Assembly: GCA_964529265.1 (NCBI GenBank)
Contig: CAZGVW010000219.1
Location: 1 to 23,113, forward strand
Length of the DNA: 23,113 nucleotides
Source: CAZGVW01 sp964529265
GTDB lineage: Bacteria; Planctomycetota; Phycisphaerae; Phycisphaerales; UBA1924
Reading direction: 5' to 3'
Below the pieces are notes generated by a model. The model worked only from the letters and a program-made list of their open reading frames with translations. It did no database searches and had not been told where the DNA came from. Shown here one piece after another: positions 14,306 through 22,026 of this stretch. The position numbers and the translations under genes are program-made. Positions within the stretch are counted from its first letter, which is position 1, and every line of letters starts with the position of its first letter.

Positions 14306-15729
14306 TGGCGCTCTGGGGCGGACGATTCGAGGGCGAATCCAACCCGCTCTTCCGCGCGCTCAACGATTCGCTGCCGTTCGACTGGCGTCTTGCGCAGCAG
14401 GACATCGCCGGCTCCATCGCGTGGGCCGGCGCCCTCGAACGGGCCGGCGTGCTGACGCGCGAAGAGGCGCAGCAGGTGCGCGCCGGCCTGGAGCAGGTTG
14501 CCGCGGAAGCCGCGGGCCTTGCCGCGCCGCCGGTTGAATCCGGCGCGGAGGATGTTCACTCGTGGGTCGAGGCGCGGCTCATCGATCGCATCGGGCCCCT
14601 CGGCAAGAAACTCCACACCGGGCGCAGCCGCAACGACCAGGTTGCCACCGATCTGCGCCTGTGGACGCGCGAGGCGATCGATGAGCGAATCACCGAGATC
14701 CGCGCTGCGCAGGTCGCGATCATCTCGCTCGCGCAGCGAGCGGATTCAGCCGTCCTCCCCGGCTACACACACCTCCAGCGGGCCCAGCCCGTGCTCTTCG
14801 ACCACTGGTGTCTCGCCTATGTCGAGATGCTCGAGCGCGACGCCGCCCGCTTCGCCGACGCCCGCGGCCGCGCCAACATCTGCCCGCTCGGCTGCGGCGC
14901 GCTCGCCGGAGCCGCCTGGCCCATCGATCGCGAGGCCCTCGCCCGCGAACTGGGCTTCGATTCCGCCTCACTCAACAGCCTCGACGCGGTGTCCGATCGC
15001 GATTTCGCGCTCGAAACACTCTCCGCCGCGGCTGCGTGCGCCATCCACCTCTCCCGCCTTGCGGAAGACCTCATCATCTACACCTCCGGCGAGTTCGCGT
15101 TTCTCGAACTGGGCGATTCCGTCACCAGCGGCAGTTCGCTCATGCCGCAGAAGAAGAACCCGGATGCGCTGGAACTGCTCCGCGGCAAAGTCGGCCGCAT
15201 CCTCGGCGCGCACACATCCCTCGCCACGACGCTCAAGGGCCTCCCACTCGCCTACAACAAGGACCTTCAGGAAGACAAGGAACCGCTGTTCGACGCGATG
15301 GACCACCTTTCGCTCTGCCTCCAGGTCGTCCCCCGCGTGTGCGACGGCGTGACGCTGCATCCGGAACGCATGCTCGCCGCGGCCAGGGGCGGCCACGCCA
15401 ACGCCACCGACCTCGCCGATTACCTCGTCGAGCGCGGCGTGCCCTTCCGCGAGGCCCACGACATCGTCGGCCGCCTCGTGCGCCTCGCCCTCGAGCGCGG
15501 CGCCGCGCTCGAAGACCTGCCCCTCGCCGACCTCCAGGGCGCGTGCGACCGCATCGGGCCCGATGTCTTCGATCGCCTCACCATCGAGGCCGGCATGGCC
15601 CGGCGCGACGCCCTCGGCGGAACCTCCCCCCGCCGTGTGCGCGAGGCCCTTGCCGCGGCAAAGAGGCGGCTCGAATCGCACGCGAAGGCGGAGACCGGCG
15701 GCGCGGCGAGACGAGGCAGACCGGCGTGA
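14305..15729 (+). CDS. argH: argininosuccinate lyase
   Basis: A 474-aa enzyme of the fumarase/aspartase superfamily that splits argininosuccinate into arginine and fumarate. The start MALWGGRFEG, the conserved EDVHSWVEARL and HTGRSRNDQVATDLRL, the histidine region PGYTHLQRAQPV and the flexible catalytic loop GSSLMPQKKNPDALEL are all intact. The C-terminal ATDLADYLVERGVPFREAHDIVG is also typical. The last 20 or so residues are a variable basic and Ala-rich tail. ATG 14305 shares one base with the argG stop, so argG and argH are translationally coupled. Argininosuccinate lyase is expected to act as a homotetramer. Confidence 0.96.
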
Positions 15730-15792
15730 GCACAAGCCCTTCCCGCCCCGGCCCCGGCCCCCGCGTACGCACTGCTCCGCACCTCCCCTACC

Positions 15793-17010
15793 ATGTCGAG
15801 CCGCCCCATGCCCACCACCGTCATCACGATCAATACCGAACGCGCCGATTGCCCCGCCGGTTTCGAGGCCGGCGGCGTCGCCTGCGGACTCCGCAAGAGC
15901 GGCAAGCCGGATCTCTCGCTCTTCCTGTGCCGCAGGGGCGCATCCGCGGCGGGGGTGTTCACGCAGAACGTCGTGCGCGCGGCGCCGGTTGACCTTGCGG
16001 AGAGCGCTCTCGCGCGCACCGGCGGACGCGCCCGGGCCGTGCTCATCAACTCCGGCGTCGCCAACGCCGCCACGGGTGAGGAAGGGCGCACGCGGGCCGA
16101 ACGCATGGTCTCCGCGGCGGCGCAGGCGATCGGCTGCGCACCGGAGGAGGTGCTCGTCGCCTCGACCGGCGTCATCGGCGTGCAACTGGATAGCGGCAAG
16201 GTGGATGCCGGCCTCCCCGCGCTCATGAACGCCATGAGCGCCGATGGCCTGCCCGACGCCGCGAAGGCGATCATGACGACCGACCTCGTCCCCAAGGCCG
16301 CGCAGGCCACCATCGAGCACGATGGCCGCCGCTGCATCGTCTCCGGCGTGGCCAAGGGCTCCGGCATGATCCACCCGAACATGGCGACCATGCTCGGCGT
16401 CGTGATGACGGACGCCGAAGTGGCGCCCGCCGCGCTCCGGACCATGCTGCGCACGGCGACCGATCGCACGTTCAACCGCATCAGCGTGGACGGCGATACT
16501 TCGACCAACGATTGCGTCTTCGCCATGGCCTCCGGCGAGGCCGGCGCGTTTCCGGAATCGATCATCGCCGAGGCGATGGAGAAAGTCTGCCGCGAACTCG
16601 CCCTCAAGATCGTGCGCGACGGCGAGGGCGCGAAGAAACTCATCCACGTGCGCGTGATCGAGGCGAAGAACGAGGCCGATGCGCGCCGCGTCGCGGAGAC
16701 GGTCGCCGGCTCGCTCCTCGTGCGCACGGCCATCGCCGGCGGCGACCCCAACTGGGGCCGGATTCTGGCCGCGGTGGGCCGCAGCGGGGCGTCGTTCGAT
16801 CACGGGCGCATCCAGGTGCTCGCGGGCGGCGTGCCGCTCTTCGAGAAGGGCGCCCCCGCCGATCACCCGCGCGAAGAGCAGGCCGCGGCTTTCGCGGGGC
16901 CGGACGTGCTGCTGGAAATCCGCATGGGCCAGGGCCGGGCGGAGGGCGAGTTCTTCACCTGCGACCTCACCGAGGGGTACATCAGGATCAACTCGCTGTA
17001 TACGACGTGA
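15793..17010 (+). CDS. argJ: bifunctional glutamate N-acetyltransferase/amino-acid acetyltransferase
   Basis: A 405-aa ArgJ that moves acetyl from N-acetylornithine to glutamate, closing the acetyl cycle so that no ArgE is needed. The precursor self-cleaves before the nucleophile Thr199 in MIHPNMATML, giving alpha and beta chains. The oxyanion residues Thr125-Gly126 are in VASTGVIGVQL. INSGVANAATG, SVDGDTSTNDC and the end EGYIRINSLYTT are family hallmarks. ATG 15793 is used; ATG 15808 is equally plausible, and no strong ribosome binding site marks either. The gene starts 63 bp after argH and closes the arginine cluster. Whether it also uses acetyl-CoA cannot be read from the sequence. Confidence 0.95.
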   Translation: MSSRPMPTTVITINTERADCPAGFEAGGVACGLRKSGKPDLSLFLCRRGASAAGVFTQNVVRAAPVDLAESALARTGGRARAVLINSGVANAATGEEGRTRAERMVSAAAQAIGCAPEEVLVASTGVIGVQLDSGKVDAGLPALMNAMSADGLPDAAKAIMTTDLVPKAAQATIEHDGRRCIVSGVAKGSGMIHPNMATMLGVVMTDAEVAPAALRTMLRTATDRTFNRISVDGDTSTNDCVFAMASGEAGAFPESIIAEAMEKVCRELALKIVRDGEGAKKLIHVRVIEAKNEADARRVAETVAGSLLVRTAIAGGDPNWGRILAAVGRSGASFDHGRIQVLAGGVPLFEKGAPADHPREEQAAAFAGPDVLLEIRMGQGRAEGEFFTCDLTEGYIRINSLYTT

Positions 17011-17030
17011 TGTGCGGCCGTCGCCTGCGC

Positions 17031-17270
17031 TCAAGCCGACTTCCGCGACCTGCCCCGGCCATTGTCCGTGAATCTGATCGATTCAACGAGCAACAAGTCG
17101 ATGATTACCGCGCCATCCGGCTTCTCGAACACGTAGACCGTGCGCCGGCCCGGGGAGAGCACGACGATCTCGGGGTGATCAATGCGGAACTCCTGCCCAC
17201 TCGCTGTTTTCAGGATGAACGGCCGGAAGGGCTCCGACTTCAAAGCGCCGACGATTTGATCGCTCGTCAT
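17031..17270 (-). CDS. conserved small protein of unknown function
   Basis: A 79-aa soluble protein. Its N-terminus pattern, a short helix then EPFRPFILKTASGQEFRIDHPEIVVLSPGRR in two overlapping pieces (residues 12-42), and a hydrophobic VIIDLLLVESIRF strand near 55-67 resemble small uncharacterised proteins I know from planctomycete and other environmental genomes. They appear to be a compact all-beta fold. I do not know a function. ATG 17270 has AGGA 7 nt upstream, sitting in the loop of a perfect small hairpin. It is the last gene of the minus-strand run, 53 bp after the HD-domain gene, and ends 20 bp from the argJ stop (convergent). The basic tail GRGRSRKSA may bind nucleic acid, which is only a guess. 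Confidence 0.75.
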   Translation of the reverse strand: MTSDQIVGALKSEPFRPFILKTASGQEFRIDHPEIVVLSPGRRTVYVFEKPDGAVIIDLLLVESIRFTDNGRGRSRKSA

Positions 17271-17272
17271 GC

Positions 17273-17287
17273 GGGAATCCTATTCCC
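17273..17287 (-). promoter_or_regulatory. hairpin that presents the ribosome binding site of the 79-aa gene
   Basis: GGGAAT-AGG-ATTCCC on the minus strand is a perfect 6-bp inverted repeat around three bases. The Shine-Dalgarno-like AGGA (17281-17278) occupies the loop and first stem base, 7 nt before the ATG. It could be a translational control element or a protein-binding site. It could also be chance. Confidence 0.4.
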
Positions 17288-17323
17288 CCGGGCCGCCGGG
17301 GCAAGCCGCGGCCGTCTCGCGTC

Positions 17324-17896
17324 TCACCGCTTCTTCCCCAGATACTTCGCAATGTCAAAATCAATGAAATCCGCATGGTGGAAGATGATCGATTCGATCG
17401 ATCGCTCCACCTTGTCCCCCTCGTGGCTGTGCGTCGCCACGATGTGCATGACTTCCGGCGGAATCCCGTGCTTGTAGCACAGCGCCACGCCGCTGAAGGG
17501 GTGCCGCAGCATGTCGCCGAAGCGCCCCTTGATCAGTTTCCCGCCCGCGTCGCGATCGAACTCCAGCGGCTTGCCCACGTCCGCCAGCAGCGAGCCCGCC
17601 AGCAGGTAATCGCGGTTGATCGGGATCCGGTTCCCGAAGATCGCCCCCAGCACGTCCGCAATCGCCATGCACTGCCGCGCGCACGACCGCAGGTGCTCGA
17701 TGTAGCGCAGGTCGATGTCCCCCGCCAGCAGCGTGAAGGGGATCCCGCGCAGCTCCTCGAAGGTCCACCCCTTGCCGCCCGCGCCCGTCTCGATCGCCTC
17801 CGCCCACACCGCCGCCACCTTTGTCCGCAGCGATTCATCCCTGATCAGCCCGATCTCCGGCAGCAGGTCCGCGATCTGGTCCATCGTGTGCTTCAC
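17324..17896 (-). CDS. HD-domain phosphohydrolase-like protein with altered HD motif
   Basis: A 190-aa protein with an HD-domain helical fold. His68 (IEHLRSCARQ) stands at the usual first-ligand position, followed by YLLAGSLLADVGKPLEF (98-113), HPFSGVALCYKHGIPPEV (132-149), HIVATHSHEGD (151-161) and FHHADFIDFD (172-181). The eponymous His-Asp pair reads Ala105-Asp106, so one metal ligand is absent; the other His and Asp positions remain. It may be a phosphohydrolase with changed metal use or a non-catalytic binding protein. GTG 17896 is chosen because AAGGAG lies 9 nt upstream (17911-17906). ATG 17884 is an alternative four codons later. It follows the acetyltransferase by 52 bp in the same run. 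Confidence 0.75.
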   Translation of the reverse strand: MKHTMDQIADLLPEIGLIRDESLRTKVAAVWAEAIETGAGGKGWTFEELRGIPFTLLAGDIDLRYIEHLRSCARQCMAIADVLGAIFGNRIPINRDYLLAGSLLADVGKPLEFDRDAGGKLIKGRFGDMLRHPFSGVALCYKHGIPPEVMHIVATHSHEGDKVERSIESIIFHHADFIDFDIAKYLGKKR

Positions 17897-17948
17897 GCCC
17901 GTGCGCTCCTTCTTCCTTCGCCCCGCGCGCCCAAGCGCGCGCTCGCAC

Positions 17949-18515
17949 TCATCCCGAACGCTTCCGCGCATCGTACTCGCGCTTCAGAATCCCGTATTCC
18001 ACCGAGTCCTCGAACTTCCCGAATCGCATGAAGTGCTCGCGCACGCGCCCCTCGCGCTGCAGCCCCGCGTTCTCGAGCACCCGCCCCGACGCCGGGTTCC
18101 ACGACCAGTGCCCCGCGTAGATCCGGTTCAGCCCCAGGTCGTCGAACCCGTGCGCCACCATCCGCCGCGCCGCCTCGGTGGCGATCCCCCGCCCCCAGAA
18201 CGCCTTCCCCACCCAGTACCCCAGTTCCGCCCGCTCGTGCGCCCGCTCGATCTTCAGCCCCACCGTGCCCGCGAGCGCCCCATCCTCGCGCAGCGTGATC
18301 GCGAACATCGATGCCTCGCCCGACGCCGCCGTCTCCTCCAGCCGCGCCAGCCACGCCCGCGCATCCTCGATGGTGTACGGGTGCGGAATCGTCAGCGTGC
18401 GCTCCGCGATCTCGCGATCCTGAAGCAGCCGCGTGAGCGCCTCGGCATCCTCCCCGCGGCAGCGCCGCAGGATCAGCCGCTCCGTCTCCAGGATCACTTC
18501 AGCCGCGGCGCGCAT
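17949..18515 (-). CDS. GNAT family N-acetyltransferase (RimJ/RimL type)
   Basis: A 188-aa acetyltransferase of the RimJ/RimL-like type. It starts with the usual ILETERLILRRCRGEDAEAL, followed by the IPHPYTIEDARAWL helix. The acetyl-CoA motif A is complete: ELGYWVGKAFWGRGIATEAA (the family's G-x-G/A pyrophosphate loop, about residues 96-115). The end NRIYAGHWSWNPASGRVLENAGLQREG is the standard beta6-alpha4 region. ATG 18515 lies 12 bp after the citryl-CoA-lyase-like gene, with GGGAG 7 nt upstream inside that gap, which implies co-transcription. It is unlike the GNAT at 1341-1943 in the acetyl-CoA loop, so they are not a recent duplication. The target is unknown. Confidence 0.88.
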   Translation of the reverse strand: MRAAAEVILETERLILRRCRGEDAEALTRLLQDREIAERTLTIPHPYTIEDARAWLARLEETAASGEASMFAITLREDGALAGTVGLKIERAHERAELGYWVGKAFWGRGIATEAARRMVAHGFDDLGLNRIYAGHWSWNPASGRVLENAGLQREGRVREHFMRFGKFEDSVEYGILKREYDARKRSG

Positions 18516-18527
18516 CGCTCGCTCCCG

Positions 18528-19364
18528 TCACTCCACACGCCGCGCCGGCGGTCCGTCGTACACGTGGTGGCTCGGATCGATCTTCCGCATCGGCTTCATC
18601 CGCCGCTGCTCCTCCTCCACGTGCGCCACCAGCCCCGGCCCCCGCGCGATCATGAACAACCCGTTCATCACCGAGGGCTCGAACCCCATGTCCGCCAGGA
18701 TCGCCCCGATCGCCCCATCCACGTTGATCGGCAGCGGCTTGCCCGCATTCACAAACGCCCGCTCCACCGCCTTCGCCGCGGCTACATGGCTCGGCGCCGT
18801 CTCCGGTCCCCCCACTCCCGCCCCCACTCCCGCCCCCACCCCCGCCTCAGCCGCCAGTTCGAACAGCCGCGCCGTCCGCGGGTCGGCCGTGTGCACGCGA
18901 TGCCCGAACCCCGCCAGCCGCTCGCCGCGGGATTTCGCCTCGTCGATCACCGCCTGCGCCGCCTCGTCCAGCGTGCGCCCCATCCGCGCCTTCTCCACCA
19001 CGCTCGAAAGCGACCGCGCGCAATCCTCGATCGCCCCGCCGTGGTGCCGGTTGATGCTCATGATCCCCGCCGCCACGCTCGCCGAAAGGCTCGCCCCCGT
19101 GGAGGCCACCGTCCGCGCCGCCAGCGCGCTGGGCGGCGTCGCCCCGTGATCGATGCTGCTCACCAGGATCGCATCCATCAGCCGCGCCGTCGCCGCATCC
19201 GGCAGTTCTCCGCGCAGAATCAGATACACCGCGGCGCCGAACGATACGCGACCCATCAGGTCAGCAATGTCATACCCCCGCACGGCCACGTGGTTCGGCC
19301 TGATCTGCGTGATCCCCGTCGCCCACGCCTCCGATGCGCCCTTCGCCCCTTTCTCCTCGCTCAT
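18528..19364 (-). CDS. citryl-CoA lyase-like (citrate synthase fold) protein
   Basis: A 278-aa protein, about two thirds the length of a citrate synthase, matching the citrate-synthase-like lyase domain of ATP-citrate lyase and the separate citryl-CoA lyases. The catalytic trio is visible: His73 in SSIDHGATPPSA, His155 in GFGHRVH and Asp216 in INVDGAIGA. IRPNHVAVRGYDIADLM near the start and INRHHGGAIEDC (104-115) fit the family. The expected reaction is citryl-CoA to acetyl-CoA plus oxaloacetate. ATG 19364 overlaps the stop of the SucD-like gene (ATGA). Residues 175-186 are a Gly-Val-Ala insert coded by a 12-bp tandem repeat. Other acyl-CoA substrates, such as methylcitryl-CoA, are not excluded. 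Confidence 0.83.
   Translation of the reverse strand: MSEEKGAKGASEAWATGITQIRPNHVAVRGYDIADLMGRVSFGAAVYLILRGELPDAATARLMDAILVSSIDHGATPPSALAARTVASTGASLSASVAAGIMSINRHHGGAIEDCARSLSSVVEKARMGRTLDEAAQAVIDEAKSRGERLAGFGHRVHTADPRTARLFELAAEAGVGAGVGAGVGGPETAPSHVAAAKAVERAFVNAGKPLPINVDGAIGAILADMGFEPSVMNGLFMIARGPGLVAHVEEEQRRMKPMRKIDPSHHVYDGPPARRVE
18811..18846. repeat. 12-bp in-frame tandem repeat, 3 units
   Basis: Units CCCACTCCCGCC at 18811-18822 and 18823-18834 are identical; the third (18835-18846) differs by one base. On the minus strand they code for repeated Gly-Val-Gly-Ala in the citryl-CoA-lyase-like protein. Because the unit is a multiple of three, copy-number change would lengthen or shorten a loop without breaking the frame. 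Confidence 0.85.
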
Positions 19365-20302
19365 CGCTTCCCTCCCCCGCCGATTCGCAGCCGCTCCAGC
19401 GCCGCCTTCGTCGCCTCCGGCAACTCGCCGAACGCCTCCACCACCGTCGCCCCCGCCTCCGTCAGCGCCTTCACCTTCCCCTCGTGCGTGCCGCGTCCGC
19501 CTTCGATGATCGCGCCCGCATGACTGAACCGCGTCCCCTCCTTCGCCACCTTGCCGCCGATGTACGCCACCACCGGCTTCGTCACCTTCTTCTCCCGCAT
19601 CAGCCGCGCCAGATCCTCCTCCTGACTCCCGCCGATCTCCCCGAACACCACGATCGCGCGCGTCGCCGCATCCTTCTCGAACTCCAGCGCCACATCCGGA
19701 AGGCGCATCCCCAGCACCGCATCGCCGCCCACGTGCACCAGCGTCGAAACCCCGATTCCCGCGCGCCCCAGGTAATACCCGCACGAACTCGTCATCCCGC
19801 CCGAACGGCTCACCACGCCCACGTCCCCCGTCTTGAACCACTCCCGCGCCGATTGTGCCCGCCCCCCGATCATCCCCACCACCGCGCCGTGCTCCCCCGT
19901 GCTCAGCACCCCCAGCGTGTTCGGCCCCACGAACGTCGCCCCGCGCTCCTTGGCAGCCCTCGCAATCTCCATCGTGTCCCACAGCGGCACGCGATCCGGC
20001 ACCAGCACCAGCGTGCGCACCCCCGCTTCGATCGCCTCGATCGCCGCCTCCTTCACCAGCCGCGCCGGCACGAAGATCACCGAAAGATCGATCCCCCCGC
20101 CCTGCTCCTTCGCCGCGCGCACCGCGTCCCCCACGCGATCGAACACCGGCGCCCCCTCCACTTCTTCCCCCGCCTTCCCCGGCGTGCACCCCGCCACCAC
20201 GTTCGTCCCGAACTCGCGCATCAGCTTCGTCCGGGCGCGCCCCTCGCGCCCCGTGATCCCCTGCACCAGCACCCGCTTCGACTTGTCAATGATGATCGCC
20301 AT
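19361..20302 (-). CDS. succinyl-CoA synthetase alpha-like (SucD/CcsB-like) subunit
   Basis: A 313-aa CoA-binding and phospho-histidine subunit of an acyl-CoA synthetase (NDP-forming). The CoA-binding Rossmann start is VLVQGITGREG (11-21). TPGKAGEEVEGAPVFD (40-55), VVSRSGGMTSS (163-173), a GGDAVLG segment (192-198) and EIGGSQEED (222-230) follow, and the phosphorylated His261 is in SHAGAIIEGG. The catalytic set is complete. It lies 1 bp after the SucC-like gene and overlaps the lyase gene by 4 bp. The pairing with a citryl-CoA lyase suggests a citryl-CoA synthetase small subunit (CcsB-like). Ordinary succinyl-CoA synthetase is the alternative, but a lyase would not be expected next to it. Confidence 0.85.
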   Translation of the reverse strand: MAIIIDKSKRVLVQGITGREGRARTKLMREFGTNVVAGCTPGKAGEEVEGAPVFDRVGDAVRAAKEQGGGIDLSVIFVPARLVKEAAIEAIEAGVRTLVLVPDRVPLWDTMEIARAAKERGATFVGPNTLGVLSTGEHGAVVGMIGGRAQSAREWFKTGDVGVVSRSGGMTSSCGYYLGRAGIGVSTLVHVGGDAVLGMRLPDVALEFEKDAATRAIVVFGEIGGSQEEDLARLMREKKVTKPVVAYIGGKVAKEGTRFSHAGAIIEGGRGTHEGKVKALTEAGATVVEAFGELPEATKAALERLRIGGGGKR

Positions 20303-20303
20303 C

Positions 20304-21893
20304 CTACGCCGCGCCTCCCGCGCCGCTCTCCACCGCCGCGGCAATCCCCGTCCGCTCCGGCCCATCCAGCCCCGCGATCGGCAGATCCACGAACACCACC
20401 GGCGTCCCCGCGCGGCGGCACTCGATCTCGCACGCGATCATCTCCGAATCCTTCCCCGCCGCCTCCTCCTCCGCAATCGCCAGCGCCGGCTTCCCGCCCT
20501 CCTCCTTCATCACGCCCCCCGCAAACTTCACGATCAACTCCGTCGCCGCGCGCCCGCACGCCTCCACGTCAACCCACACCATCCCGCCCCAGTCGCCCCC
20601 GAACTTCAACGGAAACGACATCGCCGTCGCGCGCCCCACGAACTCCGGCACGCGCCGCTCCCGCCCCGCCTTCCACGCGCGCGCGCCGTTCTTCTTCACC
20701 AGTTCCGCGAAGCGCTCCGCCACCCTCGCCGGCGCATCATCCTTCCTGTACCCCTCCACCGGCGCGGGCAGCCCCTTGCACGCGTCTTGCAGAATCTCCA
20801 CCGCGCGATCCTCGCTGTTCCCGCCCAGCCTGATCACCGCCGGCACATCCAGCCCCATCTCCAGAAACGCCTTCGCCAGCCCGTACGCCGACCAATGCTG
20901 CTCCTGGCTCGCCACGCCGCTGCCCGACCCGAAATACCCGACGATTCCCTCCTGCGCCAGAATCACCCGCGCCGCCGCATACACCTTCGCCGCGCTCGGA
21001 TTCCCGCTCGTATCCGTGAAGTTCGCCGGAATGAACCCCGCCTTGTGCACCGCATCCATCGACATCATCGAGCCGCCGCCCCCCGCGCCGTGGAACCCGA
21101 TCATCCGCCCCCGCGCCTCATCCGGCACGGGCAATTGCGCGAAGTAAAACGTCCCGCGATGGTCCGCCTGCTCGATCCTGTACGCGATGTGCTCCAGCTC
21201 CGTCGGCGGATGATCCAGTTCCCGCGCAATATCAATCCCCAACTCCGGATGCCGGAACACCGCGTAGTCATCGATCGTCACGCGGCAATCCGCCGCCATC
21301 ACCCGCCCATCCTTCGTCGTCACCAGCGGATTCACCTCCAGCGACCGCGCCTCCACCTTCTTCGCCAGCAGCGCAATCTTCTCAATCGCCTGCGCCGCCT
21401 CCTCGCGCAACTCCGCCGCCACCGGTGACTCGCTGAGCAGCGCCCGCACCCGCGCCCCATCCACCCCGCGCCGCACATCGAACGCCACGCGATGCACCTC
21501 GCGCCCGCGCTCCTCGATCCCCGATCCCCCCGTAAACGCCAGCAGCAGCATCGGCGCCCGCGCCGCATCGTCAATCGTCACCGAGACGAACATCTCGTCG
21601 CGGATCGCCAGCGCCTCCTCCACCAGCACCTGCTCCACCGGAAACGCGCCAACCTTCATCTTCAGCAGCCGCGAAGCATCCGTCGCCGCCTGCCCCGGCG
21701 AATCCGCGAACGCCACGCCCCCCATCCCCGCGCGACCCGTCGTCCACGCCTGGATCTTCAGCGCCACACGCCCGCCGATCTCCTCCGCGGCTTCCCGCGC
21801 CTCCTCCGCCGTCCGCGCCACCCGCCCCCGCGGCGTCGCCACCCCCGCCTCCGCCAGCAACCGCTTTCCCTGATGCTCGTGCAGCCTCGCCAC
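20304..21893 (-). CDS. ATP-grasp acyl-CoA synthetase beta-like (SucC/CcsA-like) subunit, extended
   Basis: A 529-aa subunit. Residues 1 to about 225 are an ATP-grasp domain that starts like SucC (HEHQGKRLLAEAGVATPRG), with Lys46 in VALKIQAWTTGRAG and metal-binding Glu186/Asn188 in EVNPL. Residues 245 to about 395 form the CoA-ligase flavodoxin-like domain: MIGFHGAGGGGSMMSMD (264-280), ANFTDTSGNPS (290-300) and PAVIRLGGNSED (351-362). Residues 400-529 are extra compared with SucC (about 390 aa). They contain an Ala/Glu-rich segment and a VVFVDLPIAGLDGPE strand whose origin I do not recognise. GTG 21893 is the start, 10 nt after AGGAG. It is the first gene of the run, behind a 133-bp spacer with palindromic repeats. 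Citrate or another tricarboxylate is the inferred substrate. Confidence 0.82.
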   Translation of the reverse strand: MARLHEHQGKRLLAEAGVATPRGRVARTAEEAREAAEEIGGRVALKIQAWTTGRAGMGGVAFADSPGQAATDASRLLKMKVGAFPVEQVLVEEALAIRDEMFVSVTIDDAARAPMLLLAFTGGSGIEERGREVHRVAFDVRRGVDGARVRALLSESPVAAELREEAAQAIEKIALLAKKVEARSLEVNPLVTTKDGRVMAADCRVTIDDYAVFRHPELGIDIARELDHPPTELEHIAYRIEQADHRGTFYFAQLPVPDEARGRMIGFHGAGGGGSMMSMDAVHKAGFIPANFTDTSGNPSAAKVYAAARVILAQEGIVGYFGSGSGVASQEQHWSAYGLAKAFLEMGLDVPAVIRLGGNSEDRAVEILQDACKGLPAPVEGYRKDDAPARVAERFAELVKKNGARAWKAGRERRVPEFVGRATAMSFPLKFGGDWGGMVWVDVEACGRAATELIVKFAGGVMKEEGGKPALAIAEEEAAGKDSEMIACEIECRRAGTPVVFVDLPIAGLDGPERTGIAAAVESGAGGAA

Positions 21894-21935
21894 GCGTGAA
21901 ACACTCCTGTGCCCTGTGCCTGGTGGCCCGGCTCC

Positions 21936-21963
21936 TGGTGGCCCGGCTCTCCAGAGCCGGGTC
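21936..21963. repeat. palindromic 28-bp repeat, copy 1
   Basis: It begins TGGTGG and contains the perfect 9-bp palindrome CCCGGCTCT-CC-AGAGCCGGG. An identical 28-bp copy lies 61 bp away at 21997-22024. A truncated copy of the first 15 bases stands just before it (21921-21935). It lies between dapF and the SucC-like gene. Confidence 0.9.
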
Positions 21964-21996
21964 CGATGCCGCGCATCCTAGTGGCCGGCCCTTTCA

Positions 21997-22024
21997 TGGT
22001 GGCCCGGCTCTCCAGAGCCGGGTC
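21997..22024. repeat. palindromic 28-bp repeat, copy 2
   Basis: Identical to 21936-21963. It ends 2 bp from the dapF stop codon (22027-22029), so the dapF mRNA would carry this strong hairpin at its 3' end. The stem is perfect but has no T-run, so it may serve as an end-protecting or REP-like element rather than a classical terminator. Confidence 0.9.
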
Positions 22025-22026
22025 TC

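Noticed and set aside
14968..17034. 688-codon open frame on the minus strand opposite argH and argJ
   Set aside because: It is antisense to two unmistakable enzymes, is rich in Ala/Arg/Gly/His with no motif, and arises because high GC at third positions removes stop codons.
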